Assembly (NCBI RefSeq): GCF_039839785.1 | Contig: NZ_JBDOQT010000001.1 | Span: forward strand, 434,001 to 498,000 | DNA from: Pelagibius sp. CAU 1746 | Lineage (GTDB): Bacteria; Pseudomonadota; Alphaproteobacteria; Kiloniellales; Kiloniellaceae | Length of the DNA stretch: 64,000 nucleotides | Reading direction: 5' to 3' | In this document: piece by piece, positions 22,227 through 30,678 of the stretch | How the letters are laid out: each line of letters starts with the position of its first letter | How positions within the stretch are numbered: position 1 is the first letter of the stretch | Program-made: the position numbers and the translations under genes | The notes under the pieces: model-generated | The model's input: the letters and a program-made list of their open reading frames with translations, nothing else | What the model was told of the DNA's origin: nothing | Database searches by the model: none

Positions 22227-23000
22227 GTGGCGGAAACCGTGGTCCACTCCTCTCCCGCGACGGCGCGCGGCGGCGCGAAGGCACCGCCGCCCCCGCCGCG
22301 CAACGACGACCGGGGGCGCCAGCCGCCCCGCCTGTCCGGGCGGAACAGCTACAGTCTTTTCGTCAGCTCCATGAAGCTGGTGCTGCCGGCGCTGGCCGCC
22401 GGCCTGGTGCTGCTGGTCATCGCCTGGCCGCAGCTCATGCCGGACGTCAGCCGCTCGGGCCTCGACTTCGCGAAGATCGCCCGCGACCATGCCAAGACCC
22501 TGAACATGCTGAACGCCCGCTACAGCGGCGTGGACGAGAACAACCAGCCCTTCACCGTCGCCGCCGACCTGGCCACCCAGTCGCCGGAAAACGAGGACAT
22601 GGTGGAGCTGCAGCACCCCAAGGCCGACATCGAGACCGCCGAGGGCGACCTCGTGGCGCTTTCCGCGCGTGTCGGGCACTACGACCGCAAAGCGGAAACC
22701 CTGGATCTGACCGGCAAGGTGCATCTGACCCACGACAAGGGCTTCGACATCGTCACCGAGGAGGCGACCATCGACCTGAACGACGGCTCGGCCGCCGGAG
22801 ATGCCGCGGTCAGCGGCGCCGGCCCTTCCGGCGAGCTGGAGTCCGAGGGTTTCCGCCTGCGCGAACGCGGCCAGATCATCGTCTTCACCGGCAAGAGCCG
22901 GCTGCTCATCTACCCGGAGGCCAAGGAAAAATTGTCAGAAGGAAAAGGCGCCGCGGGCCCCGCCGAAGAAGTGACCAAGCCCCAGGAGGCGACCCAATGA
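22227..23000 (+). CDS. lptC: LPS export ABC transporter periplasmic protein LptC
   Basis: About 257 residues from the GTG at 22227. The N-terminus is a cytoplasmic, Pro/Arg-rich stretch of about 50 residues (KAPPPPPRNDDRG), then one TM helix MKLVLPALAAGLVLLVIAWP, then a periplasmic beta-jellyroll with ARYSGVDENNQPFTVAAD and GHYDRKAETLDLTGKV typical of LptC. LptC links LptB2FG to LptA and passes LPS across the periplasm. The long cytoplasmic tail is unusual compared with the short E. coli N-terminus, and the start is uncertain because GTG at 22239 is also possible. It overlaps lptA by 4 bp (ATGA). Confidence 0.87.
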   Translation: MAETVVHSSPATARGGAKAPPPPPRNDDRGRQPPRLSGRNSYSLFVSSMKLVLPALAAGLVLLVIAWPQLMPDVSRSGLDFAKIARDHAKTLNMLNARYSGVDENNQPFTVAADLATQSPENEDMVELQHPKADIETAEGDLVALSARVGHYDRKAETLDLTGKVHLTHDKGFDIVTEEATIDLNDGSAAGDAAVSGAGPSGELESEGFRLRERGQIIVFTGKSRLLIYPEAKEKLSEGKGAAGPAEEVTKPQEATQ

Positions 23001-23977
23001 CCGCCGCACCGCGCCTGGCGGTTCGACCGCCTTTGCTTCCGGCGGAGGGCGCCTTGCTGGCCGCCGCTCTGACGGGCGCGCTGGCCATCGCGCTGGCCGC
23101 CGGCCTCGCCTCCGTGCCGCTGCGCCCGGCGGCCGCGCAGACGACGGCCGCCGAGCTGCGCGAAAGCGACCAGCCGCTGGAGATCAACGCCGAGGACGGC
23201 ATCGAGTGGAACCGCAACGACAAGACCTATGTCGCACGCGGCAACGCCCGCGCCGCCAGCGGCGAGGTCGAAGTGCTGGCCGACGTCCTGACCGCCTATT
23301 ACCGGGAGCGCGAGGAGAAGTCGGACGGCGAGGACTCGCTCTTCTCCCAGGGCGGCGGCAGCGAGATCTACCTGCTGGAAGCCTCCGGCAACGTGCGCAT
23401 CAATTCCCCGGAGGGCACGGTCTTCGGCGACAAGGGGCAGTACAAACTGGCCGAGAAGGTCTTCATCATGACCGGCGACGATCTGCGCCTGGTCAGCGAG
23501 GAGGACGTGGTGACGGCGCGCGACAGCCTGGAATACTGGGAGGGCCAGCGCAAGGCCGTGGCCCGGGGCAAGGCGCATGCGACCCACGAGGACAAGCAGA
23601 TCAAGGCCGACGTCCTGACCGCCAACTTCGAGGAGAACGCCAGCGGCAATCTCGAAGTCCGGCGCATCGACGCCGCCGGCAACGTCGAGATCATGACCGC
23701 GAAGGAATACGCGCGCGGGCGCGAAGGCGTGTATTATGTAGACCGCGAGTTGGCGACCCTGGCGGGCGACGTGAAGATCACCCAGGGCGAGAACCAGTTG
23801 GACGGCGACTACGCGGAGGTCAACATGGCGACGGGCGTCAGCAGGCTGCTTGGCGCACCGCCGGGCAGCAAGGAGAAGCCCAGGCAGGTGAAGGCCCTGG
23901 TGCTGCCGCGCGCGACCAAGGAAGCGGAAGAGAAAGCTTCCGGCCAGGACGCGCCGGAGGCGGGCGGCACCCAGTAG
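22997..23977 (+). CDS. lptA: LPS transport periplasmic protein LptA
   Basis: 326 residues. A long hydrophobic signal sequence ends at RPAAAQ (about residue 48). The OstA/LptA domain follows, with the repeated beta-jellyroll pattern (PLEINAEDGIEWNRNDKTYVA; GNARAASGEVEVLADVLTAY; GNVRINSPEGTVFGD). A charged tail rich in Lys/Glu ends the protein. LptA forms the periplasmic bridge carrying LPS from LptC to LptD. It is longer than E. coli LptA (185), as is usual in this class. ATGA overlap with lptC implies translational coupling. Confidence 0.93.
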   Translation: MTAAPRLAVRPPLLPAEGALLAAALTGALAIALAAGLASVPLRPAAAQTTAAELRESDQPLEINAEDGIEWNRNDKTYVARGNARAASGEVEVLADVLTAYYREREEKSDGEDSLFSQGGGSEIYLLEASGNVRINSPEGTVFGDKGQYKLAEKVFIMTGDDLRLVSEEDVVTARDSLEYWEGQRKAVARGKAHATHEDKQIKADVLTANFEENASGNLEVRRIDAAGNVEIMTAKEYARGREGVYYVDRELATLAGDVKITQGENQLDGDYAEVNMATGVSRLLGAPPGSKEKPRQVKALVLPRATKEAEEKASGQDAPEAGGTQ

Positions 23978-24034
23978 GTTGGTGACGCGGTTCCCGCATC
24001 GCCAGGGGGACTGCACAGATTGGGATAGTTCGAT

Positions 24035-24859
24035 TTGGCCGATGAAACGCAGAAGATAAGCGACGGCGCCGCCGGGAGGCCAGGCACCGGAGAGCAGGGC
24101 GCCGGAACCGGCGAAGGGCCGCGGCTGGTCACCGACAACGTCGGCCTGATGGCGGTCAACCTGGGCAAGAGCTTCAAGAAGCGCCCGGTGCTGCGCGGCG
24201 TCACCCTGTCGCTGCAGCGCGGCGAGGCGGTCGGCCTGCTGGGGCCCAACGGCGCCGGCAAGACCACCTGTTTCTACATCGTCACCGGCCTCATCTCGCC
24301 CGACTATGGCTGGGTCACGCTGGACGGCCACGACATCACCGACATGCCGATGTACCGCCGCGCCCGGCTGGGCATCGGCTACCTGCCGCAGGAGGCCTCC
24401 ATCTTCCGCGGCCTGACCGTGGAGCAGAACATCCGCGGCGTGCTGGAGGTCATCGAGCCGGTCCGCGAGAAGCGCGAAGTGGCGCTGGAGAACCTGCTGG
24501 CCGAATTTTCCATCACCCATCTGCGGCGCACCCCGGCGGTGGCGCTGTCGGGCGGCGAGCGGCGGCGCGTCGAGATCGCCCGCGCCCTGGCCTCGCAGCC
24601 GGCCTTCATCCTGCTGGACGAACCCCTGGCCGGCATCGACCCCATCGCTGTGGGTGACATCCGCGACTTGGTCTCTCACCTGAAGGACCGCGGCATCGGT
24701 GTGCTGATCACCGATCATAACGTGCGCGAAACGCTGGAGATCGTCGACCGTGCCTACATCATCCACGACGGCGTGGTGTTGATGGAGGGCGCGCCCGACG
24801 AGATCGTCGCGCACGAGGATGTCCGCCGCGTTTACCTGGGCGAAAGGTTTAGCCTCTAA
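24035..24859 (+). CDS. lptB: LPS export ABC transporter ATP-binding protein LptB
   Basis: 274 residues from TTG 24035. Walker A GPNGAGKT is at residues 70-77; the Q-loop is in [17 protein letters not shown], an LptB hallmark; the signature is LSGGERRR; Walker B is [11 protein letters not shown]; the switch His is in [11 protein letters not shown]. It powers LPS extraction from the inner membrane with LptF/G, which are not in the window. About 35 residues of Gly-rich leader precede the conserved start [13 protein letters not shown], so a later start is possible. It lies 57 bp after lptA and 13 bp before rpoN, the usual alphaproteobacterial order. Confidence 0.94.
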   Translation: MADETQKISDGAAGRPGTGEQGAGTGEGPRLVTDNVGLMAVNLGKSFKKRPVLRGVTLSLQRGEAVGLLGPNGAGKTTCFYIVTGLISPDYGWVTLDGHDITDMPMYRRARLGIGYLPQEASIFRGLTVEQNIRGVLEVIEPVREKREVALENLLAEFSITHLRRTPAVALSGGERRRVEIARALASQPAFILLDEPLAGIDPIAVGDIRDLVSHLKDRGIGVLITDHNVRETLEIVDRAYIIHDGVVLMEGAPDEIVAHEDVRRVYLGERFSL

Positions 24860-24872
24860 AAGGTTAAGCGAT

Positions 24873-26447
24873 ATGGCGGCGACACAAAGATTGGAACTGC
24901 GCCAGCGCCAATCTCTGGTCATGACGCCGCAGCTGCAGCAGGCGATCAAGCTGCTGCAGCTTTCCAACCTGGAACTTGCGGCGGAAGTGGACCGGGAGCT
25001 CGAGCAGAACCCGCTGCTCGACCGCGACGAAGGCGCAAACGACAGCTTGCTGGAGGGACCCTCTCCCGACCAGCGGGACGACTTTGCGCACGCTTCTGAT
25101 ACAGGGGGCGACGACTCGGCCTCCAACTACGACACACCCGATCTCGACTCCCCGCCCGACCCGGACTCCCTGGAACGCTCCACCGCCGAGCAGCTTCCCT
25201 CGGCCGGCGACGAACCGCTGGATACCGACTACGACAACGTCTACACCGGCAGCGCCTCCTGGGAAGGCCCCGGCGCTGAGCCCGCTTTCGCCCAGCGTGG
25301 CCGCGCAGGCGGCGGCGACGAGAACGACTTCTCCCTGGAGCAGCGGCTTTCCGAATCGGTCACCCTGCGCCAGCACCTGACCGACCAGCTGCACCTGGAA
25401 ATCTTCGACCCCACCGAGCGCGCCATCGGCGTCTGCCTGATCGACCAGCTGGACGAAAGCGGCTACCTGGTCGGCGACCTGGATGAGCTGGCTGGCCAGC
25501 TCGGCTGCGCGCGCGAACGCCTGGAAGCGGTGCTGGCGGTGATGCAGGGTTTCGAGCCGACCGGTATCTTCGCCCGCTCTCTGGCCGAATGCCTGGCGCT
25601 GCAGCTGAAGGACCGGGACCGCTACGATCCCGCCATGCAGGCCTTGGTGGAGAACCTGGAGCTGCTGGCCAAGCGCGACCATGCCAAGCTGCGCAAGATC
25701 TGCGGCGTCGACCAGGAAGACCTGGCCGACATGATCGCCGAGATCAAGGCGCTGGACCCGCGCCCGGCCTTCTCCTTCGAGGGCGAGGCGGCGCAGCCGG
25801 TGGTGCCCGACGTGCTGATGCGCCCGGACCGCAAAGGCGGCTGGATCGTCGAGCTGAACAGCGAGACCGTGCCGCGCGTGCTGGTTAACTCGGACTACTA
25901 CGCGCAGATCTCGGGCTCGCTGCGCTCGAAGAAAGAGCGCGACTACCTCAACGAGCGCCTGCAGTCGGCCAACTGGCTGGTCAAGGCGCTGCACCAGCGC
26001 GCCACCACCATCCTGAAGGTGGCCAGCGAGATCGTGCGCCAGCAGGACGCCTTCTTCCGCCGCGGCGTCGAGCACATGAAGCCGCTGACGCTGCGCGACA
26101 TCGCCACCGAGATCGAGATGCACGAATCGACGGTCAGCCGGGTGACATCGAACAAATACATCGCCACCCCGCGCGGCACCTTCGAGTTGAAATACTTCTT
26201 CACCGCGGCCATCGCCGGGTCGGACGGCACGGCCCACTCCGCCGAGGCGGTACGCCACCGGATCAAGCTGCTGATCGACGGAGAAAGCAGCAAGAAGATC
26301 CTCTCCGACGACACCATCGTGGAACTGCTGCGCAAAGACGGCGTGGACATCGCCCGCCGTACGGTGGCCAAGTACCGCGAGGCCATGAGAATCCCCTCCT
26401 CCGTGCAGCGGCGCCGGGATAAGGCGGTCCTGACCAATCATCTCTAA
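24873..26447 (+). CDS. rpoN: RNA polymerase sigma-54 factor
   Basis: 524 residues. Region I, which binds activators, is LELRQRQSLVMTPQLQQAIK; an acidic region II follows (residues about 45-130, rich in Asp/Ser/Pro); then the core-binding domain, the HTH (LRDIATEIEMHESTVSRVTS) and the RpoN box ARRTVAKYRE at about 494-503. It directs transcription of nitrogen and other enhancer-dependent genes. The ATG at 24873, 13 bp after the lptB stop, has AAAGGTT ahead of it. The rpoN-hpf-ptsN order downstream is conserved in proteobacteria. Confidence 0.97.
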   Translation: MAATQRLELRQRQSLVMTPQLQQAIKLLQLSNLELAAEVDRELEQNPLLDRDEGANDSLLEGPSPDQRDDFAHASDTGGDDSASNYDTPDLDSPPDPDSLERSTAEQLPSAGDEPLDTDYDNVYTGSASWEGPGAEPAFAQRGRAGGGDENDFSLEQRLSESVTLRQHLTDQLHLEIFDPTERAIGVCLIDQLDESGYLVGDLDELAGQLGCARERLEAVLAVMQGFEPTGIFARSLAECLALQLKDRDRYDPAMQALVENLELLAKRDHAKLRKICGVDQEDLADMIAEIKALDPRPAFSFEGEAAQPVVPDVLMRPDRKGGWIVELNSETVPRVLVNSDYYAQISGSLRSKKERDYLNERLQSANWLVKALHQRATTILKVASEIVRQQDAFFRRGVEHMKPLTLRDIATEIEMHESTVSRVTSNKYIATPRGTFELKYFFTAAIAGSDGTAHSAEAVRHRIKLLIDGESSKKILSDDTIVELLRKDGVDIARRTVAKYREAMRIPSSVQRRRDKAVLTNHL

Positions 26448-26511
26448 CTTATTGATTATATTATAATCTTATCTGCCGCTATGGGCAGAAGAGGCGCCCC
26501 GAGACAGGCTA

Positions 26512-26540
26512 TTGACTTCACCTGGGGCCGTCTCTATGTT
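26512..26540 (+). promoter_or_regulatory. Probable promoter of hpf-ptsN
   Basis: -35 TTGACT (26512-26517), 17-nt spacer, -10 TATGTT (26535-26540), 70 nt before the hpf ATG. It would let hpf-ptsN be expressed independently of rpoN. Confidence 0.6.
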
Positions 26541-26610
26541 GCGCCCGCCTTGGCTATAGGGCATGCTGTGAAGGTGGTCAGCCACCTCGTTTCAATCCAC
26601 AAAAGCGGTT

Positions 26611-27195
26611 ATGCAGCTCTCCGTTAAGGGAAAGCAGCTGGACGTCGGTGACGCGCTGCGAACGCATGTTAATGAAAGCCTCTCGCGGATTCTCGACAAA
26701 TACTTCGGGGATGCGATCGAGGTCATCGTAACGCTATCGCGGGATGCGCACCTCTACCGCGCCGTGGTTTCGGCCCATGTGGGCCGCGGCATACATTTGG
26801 AAGCCCAAGGGGAGGCGAACGAACCTTATCCCGCATTCGATGCGGCGGCGGACCGACTGTCGAAGCGACTGCGTCGGTATAAACGCCGCCTGCGGGATCA
26901 CAATGCGAAGCCTGCGGAGGGAGCCCCGCTACCCGCGCAGCAGTATATCCTGGCCGGAGAGGGCCCGGACGATTCAGGAGAAGAGAGCAGCGCCGACGGC
27001 CAACCGGCCGTGGTTGCTGAAATGACAACAGAGATTCCGACGCTTACGGTCAGCGAAGCTGTCATGCGCATGGACCTGGGGAACCTGCCCGCGATGATGT
27101 TTCGCAACAGCGCGCACGGCGGCCTGAACATGATCTACCAGCGAAGCGACGGAAACATCGGCTGGATCGACCCGCGTGGAAACCGCGGGGAGTGA
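26611..27195 (+). CDS. hpf: Long-form ribosome hibernation promoting factor
   Basis: 194 residues. The N-terminal S30AE/HPF domain (MQLSVKGKQLDVGDALRTHV to about residue 105) binds the ribosomal decoding centre. After a variable linker, the C-terminal dimerisation domain is IPTLTVSEAVMRMDLGNLPA ending in GGLNMIYQRSDGNIGWIDP. Long HPF dimerises 70S ribosomes to 100S in stationary phase. It lies between rpoN and ptsN, the conserved context (formerly called sigma-54 modulation protein), and has its own promoter. Confidence 0.96.
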   Translation: MQLSVKGKQLDVGDALRTHVNESLSRILDKYFGDAIEVIVTLSRDAHLYRAVVSAHVGRGIHLEAQGEANEPYPAFDAAADRLSKRLRRYKRRLRDHNAKPAEGAPLPAQQYILAGEGPDDSGEESSADGQPAVVAEMTTEIPTLTVSEAVMRMDLGNLPAMMFRNSAHGGLNMIYQRSDGNIGWIDPRGNRGE

Positions 27196-27221
27196 CCGGA
27201 CGAGGATCTATAGAGTAGCTG

Positions 27222-27686
27222 ATGGATATTTCCGATCTGATCCTACCTGAGAGCGTGATCGCGAACCTGCGCGTCACCAGCAAGAAGCAGGCTCTTCAGG
27301 AACTGGCCAAGAAGGCCGCCGAGTTCACGGGGCAGCCCGAACGGGCGCTCTTCGAAGTACTGATGGAGCGTGAGCGCCTGGGCACCACCGGCGTCGGCCA
27401 CGGCATCGGCATCCCGCACGGCAAACTGCCGGAGCTGGACCGCCTCTATGGCCTTTTCGCCCGCCTGGAGACGCCGATCGACTTCGACGCCATCGACGAG
27501 CAGCCGGTGGACCTGATCTTCGTGCTGCTGGCGCCCGAGACCGCCGGAGCCGACCACCTGAAAGCCCTGGCACGGGTTTCACGCCTGTTCCGCGACCGCG
27601 CGGTCTGCGACAAGCTGCGCGGCACCGACAGCGGAGAGGCCATCTACGCCCTGCTGACCCAGAGCCCGGCCAGCCACGCCGCCTGA
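27222..27686 (+). CDS. ptsN: PTS IIA-like nitrogen regulatory protein
   Basis: 154 residues with a mannitol/fructose-type EIIA fold. The phosphorylated histidine is His66 in GVGHGIGIPHGKLPEL. It receives phosphate from NPr in the nitrogen PTS and regulates K+ transport and stress or carbon metabolism rather than sugar uptake. It is 26 bp after hpf and ends before a strong bidirectional terminator, so it closes the kdsD-to-ptsN run. Confidence 0.96.
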   Translation: MDISDLILPESVIANLRVTSKKQALQELAKKAAEFTGQPERALFEVLMERERLGTTGVGHGIGIPHGKLPELDRLYGLFARLETPIDFDAIDEQPVDLIFVLLAPETAGADHLKALARVSRLFRDRAVCDKLRGTDSGEAIYALLTQSPASHAA

Positions 27687-27710
27687 AACGGCGCGGCCGC
27701 CGCGGACGAA

Positions 27711-27745
27711 AAAAGGCCGCTTCCCGGCAGGGAAGCGGCCCTTTC
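27711..27745. terminator. Bidirectional intrinsic terminator between ptsN and the DUF1150 gene
   Basis: Perfect 11-bp stem GGCCGCTTCCC (27715-27725) / GGGAAGCGGCC (27730-27740) with loop GGCA. It is flanked by an A-run on the left and CTTTCGTTT on the right, so it can stop ptsN transcription (plus) and DUF1150/hsp20 transcription (minus). Confidence 0.9.
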
Positions 27746-27771
27746 GTTTCGGTCGGGCGGAGGCTCTCGCG

Positions 27772-27987
27772 TCAGTGCACGCTCAGCGGCTCCATGCCGT
27801 TCTGGCGCACCGCCGCGAAGGCGACATCGTGGTCGGCCAGCGTGGTGATCTCGGCGCCGTCGGCGGAGTGGATCACGTAGACATCGTGATCGTCTTGGCG
27901 CCCCTTCTTCACGTAGGCGACATCGTTGATGCCGAGCAACAGGAAGTCCTGCGGCGACAGTCCGGTGAAGGTGACCTGCTGGTTCAT
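27772..27987 (-). CDS. DUF1150 family protein
   Basis: 71 residues, FLLLGINDVAYVKKG followed by VYVIHSADGAEITTLADHDVAF. This matches the small alphaproteobacterial DUF1150 family, which is regularly found beside an Hsp20 gene. Function is unknown; the conserved link with a small heat-shock protein suggests a role in the stress response. It lies 18 bp after hsp20 and shares its heat-shock promoter. Confidence 0.9.
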   Translation of the reverse strand: MNQQVTFTGLSPQDFLLLGINDVAYVKKGRQDDHDVYVIHSADGAEITTLADHDVAFAAVRQNGMEPLSVH

Positions 27988-28005
27988 TGATTTTCCTTCC
28001 GCCTG

Positions 28006-28461
28006 TTAGTCCTGGCGAACATCTTGGATGATCGGGCTTTCGCCGTTTGCGCGGTCCTGGGTGTCGATCTTGATGGTGCGGACCTTGGGCTCGACCAGCG
28101 GGCGCTCCAGATCGATATGGAGCAAGCCGCGTTCCAGACGGGCGCCGGTGATCTCGATGCCCTCGGCCAGCACGAAGCTGCGTTGGAACTGGCGCGCGGC
28201 GATGCCCCGGTGCAGATAGACGCGCTCGGGATCGTCGGCCTGCCTGCCGCGGATCACCAGCTGCTTGTCCTCGATCTGGACCGAGAGGTCGTCTTCGGTG
28301 AAACCGGCGACCGCCAAGGTGATGCGCAGCCGGTTCTCGCCGATCTGCTCGACATTGTAGGGCGGGTATCCGTCCGCGGTCTTGGAAATGCGGTCGATGG
28401 CCTGCTCAAAGGGCTCGAATCCGAGCAGCAGCGGGCTGTTGAAGAGTGACAAACGGGTCAT
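28006..28461 (-). CDS. Hsp20 small heat-shock protein (IbpA-like)
   Basis: 151 residues. The alpha-crystallin domain runs from about residue 35 to 125: YPPYNVEQIGENRLRITLAV, AGFTEDDLSVQIEDKQLVIR, and the C-terminal strand GLLHIDLERPLVEP with RTIKI as the IxI-type tail. It is an ATP-independent holdase that keeps unfolded proteins refoldable. The ATG at 28461 is preceded by AGGAGG inside a thermometer-like hairpin and by a sigma-32-type promoter. Operon with the DUF1150 gene. Confidence 0.95.
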   Translation of the reverse strand: MTRLSLFNSPLLLGFEPFEQAIDRISKTADGYPPYNVEQIGENRLRITLAVAGFTEDDLSVQIEDKQLVIRGRQADDPERVYLHRGIAARQFQRSFVLAEGIEITGARLERGLLHIDLERPLVEPKVRTIKIDTQDRANGESPIIQDVRQD

Positions 28462-28467
28462 GGACTA

Positions 28468-28500
28468 AGGAACCTCCTCCTCTTTGAGCAAGGCTTTCCT
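28468..28500 (-). promoter_or_regulatory. ROSE-like RNA thermometer in the hsp20 5' leader
   Basis: In the mRNA, AGGAA (28500-28496) pairs with UUCCU (28472-28468), and CCUU-G-CUC (28493-28486) pairs with GAGGAGG (28479-28473), leaving one bulged G opposite the Shine-Dalgarno and a 6-nt loop. A UUGCU motif whose bulged G faces the SD is the defining feature of ROSE elements controlling alphaproteobacterial hsp20 genes. Heat would melt the stem and free the SD. Confidence 0.7.
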
Positions 28501-28571
28501 GCGTTGCACGGCCCGGACACCAGAGGGTCGTCCGTCCGCCAGCGGCCCGAAGAGCGGCGCCGCCTCATCAT

Positions 28572-28600
28572 AAATGGGGGTCCCGGGACCCCCAATCAAG
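28572..28600 (-). promoter_or_regulatory. Sigma-32 (RpoH)-type heat-shock promoter of hsp20
   Basis: Minus strand CTTGATT (28600-28594), 14-nt spacer, CCCCATTT (28579-28572), an excellent match to the RpoH consensus CTTGAAA-N11-15-CCCCATNT. The spacer plus part of the -10 region is a perfect 18-bp palindrome, GGGGGTCCC-GGGACCCCC (28576-28593). The inferred leader of about 100 nt fits a ROSE-containing 5' UTR. Confidence 0.75.
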
Positions 28601-28678
28601 CCAAGGCATCTAACCTGAAGTTGCAATGGGCCGCGCCCTTCGCGAGAGGCGCCGGAGCGTCGGGAAGGGCGGCGGGAA

Positions 28679-30418
28679 TCAGTCGCCGGAAGCCGCGCGG
28701 GCCCGCGCCGGCGGCCGCGCGAAGACCGGCTGCGGCGCCGGCTGGCCCAGCAGGTAGCCCTGGCCCAGGTGAACGCCCAGGCTGCGCAGCTTGCCGATCT
28801 GGTCGTTCAGCTCGACCATCTCGGCGATGGTCTTCACCTTGAGGTCGGCGCAGAGGTCGCAGAGATTGCGCAGCATCAGGCTGTCGCGGTCCGACGACAG
28901 CAGCCGGCGGGTATAGGTGCCGTCGATCTTCACGTAGTCGACTTCCAGCGCGCGCAGGTACTGGAACGACGCGGCACCGGCGCCGAAATCGTCCAGGCAC
29001 ATGGAAAAGCCCAGCTTCTTCATGGCCTGGAAAACCCGGCTGACCCGTTCCAGGTCGTGCATGCGCGAGGACTCCGTGGCCTCGAACATCAGGCGCCCGG
29101 CCAGCTTGCCGTGCTGCCCCAGCAGCGCCATGAGAGTCTCGACGAAGGTGTCGTTCTGCAGCGACAGCCCGGAGAGGTTGACCGCCAGATTGATCGGCGA
29201 GCTCTCGGCGCGCTCGGCCATGAAGGCGATGGCGCGGCGGCAGCAGGCCATGTCGAAGTCCTGGATCAGCCCCACGTCCTCGGCGAAGACGATGGTCTGG
29301 TAGGGCGACTCGCCGTGAGCGAAGCGGGTCAGGGCCTCGAAATGGGAAATCTCGCGGCTCTCCAGGTCGACGATGGGCTGAAAGGCGAAGTCGAAGCGGT
29401 TTGCGGCGACCACCGCCTTGAAGGCGGCGATGCGGTCCTGGGTCTCCATCACCTGCTCGTGGAAGGAGGCGGCCAGGTTGCCGGCGGCGAGATTGGCGGT
29501 GCCCTGGGCGGCGACCTTGTTGATGGTATAGACCAGCGCCTGGGCGGCCTCTTCGCTGGTCAGCTCTCCGGCGGAGGCGGCAACAGTGGCCTCCTCCACC
29601 GTCAGGCCGGCGCCGGTCGGGTCGAAAGCGCGGGCCAGTTCGTCGAGCTGACGGCGTATTTCGCTGCCGACCGAGGCACCGGCCGGGTGCACGAAGCCGA
29701 AGCGGTCGTCGGCGATGGCGCCCGCCGAATCGGCATCGATGGCGCCGTCGCGCAGCACGTTTCCGGCATCGGCGTAGAAGGCCTTCCAGCGCTCGCCCCC
29801 CAGACGCTCGCGGAACCCCGCGGCGCCGACGAACTCGATGAAGGTGATCTCGACATCCTGGCCGGCAGCCCGCGCCGCCTCCAGGGTCTCCACCGCCGCC
29901 TCTTCGAAGGCGGCGCGGTCCAGCAGCCCGTTGTCGCTGCGCTGCGCCGTGGCGCGGGCGGCCTTGGCCTGGGCGATGTTGGCCACGGTGACGGTACAGT
30001 AGATGACGTCTTCATGGTCGGGGATGCGGCAGGCGCTGAACACCACTTTCATGGTCTCCGGCAGGCGGCGGCCGCCGCCCGTCGCGCGCCCGGAGCTCGC
30101 CTGGACCGGGCGCACCGAAACCAGGACCGGGCCGCAGCGCTTACCGGGAGCCAGATTGCCGATCTTGGCGACCAGCAGCGGGCGGTCCTCCTCGACGAAG
30201 AGGTCGAGCCAACCCTGGCCGACGACCTCCTGCGGCGACCCGCCGAGAAGCTGGTTGGTGGCGCCCACGGCATAGCGGATCAGGCTGTCGTCTCCGACTT
30301 CCAGCAGCAGATCGGAACTGGCGAAGGCAAAGGCGAGGAAGCGGTCGCGCTGCTCGCGAAGCTGCTCGGCCTCGCTGAGAACGAGCTCGACGTTCCGGTT
30401 TTCCTTGGCCTGCACCAT
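28679..30418 (-). CDS. PAS / degenerate GGDEF / EAL c-di-GMP phosphodiesterase
   Basis: 579 residues from MVQAKENRNVELV (ATG 30418, preceded by GGGAAAGG; an ATG at 30523 would add a repetitive Trp/Gly/Pro leader). A coiled start leads into a PAS-like domain (LLGGSPQEVVGQGWLDLFVE). A middle region has a GGDEF-like layout but the active-site loop reads ADDRFGFV, so it is inactive as a cyclase. The C-terminal EAL domain (about 335-575) keeps HFEALTRF, the Asn in NLAVNLSG, FEATES, CLDDFGAG, YVKIDG, AEMVE and LGQGYLLG, so c-di-GMP hydrolysis is likely. No TM segments. Single cytoplasmic sensor-effector. Confidence 0.88.
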   Translation of the reverse strand: MVQAKENRNVELVLSEAEQLREQRDRFLAFAFASSDLLLEVGDDSLIRYAVGATNQLLGGSPQEVVGQGWLDLFVEEDRPLLVAKIGNLAPGKRCGPVLVSVRPVQASSGRATGGGRRLPETMKVVFSACRIPDHEDVIYCTVTVANIAQAKAARATAQRSDNGLLDRAAFEEAAVETLEAARAAGQDVEITFIEFVGAAGFRERLGGERWKAFYADAGNVLRDGAIDADSAGAIADDRFGFVHPAGASVGSEIRRQLDELARAFDPTGAGLTVEEATVAASAGELTSEEAAQALVYTINKVAAQGTANLAAGNLAASFHEQVMETQDRIAAFKAVVAANRFDFAFQPIVDLESREISHFEALTRFAHGESPYQTIVFAEDVGLIQDFDMACCRRAIAFMAERAESSPINLAVNLSGLSLQNDTFVETLMALLGQHGKLAGRLMFEATESSRMHDLERVSRVFQAMKKLGFSMCLDDFGAGAASFQYLRALEVDYVKIDGTYTRRLLSSDRDSLMLRNLCDLCADLKVKTIAEMVELNDQIGKLRSLGVHLGQGYLLGQPAPQPVFARPPARARAASGD

Positions 30419-30678
30419 CAGTGCCTTTCCCCGTCCGGCCGCGTGGCCGGCCTCGCTGCCGCAGAGGGCCCCCCAGAGGATCGACCCCCAGAGGATCGGT
30501 CCCCAGGGAATCGGTCCCGGCAAAATCGCTGGACCGGAGGATCGTCAGGGATCTTCAAGGCGCTCTAACTGGGTTTCCGGCGTAATTCTAAGTCCCAAAC
30601 CCTTAGGGCTTGCTTAAAAAGCCGGCCTCTTCCACGCCTGCGCCAGGGGCGCAAATAATAATCAAGCATCTGAATCTA

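Noticed and set aside
26472-26489. Terminator after rpoN (TCTGCC / GGCAGA)
   Set aside because: Stem of only 6 bp with no U-tract; an unlikely terminator, and hpf has its own promoter anyway.
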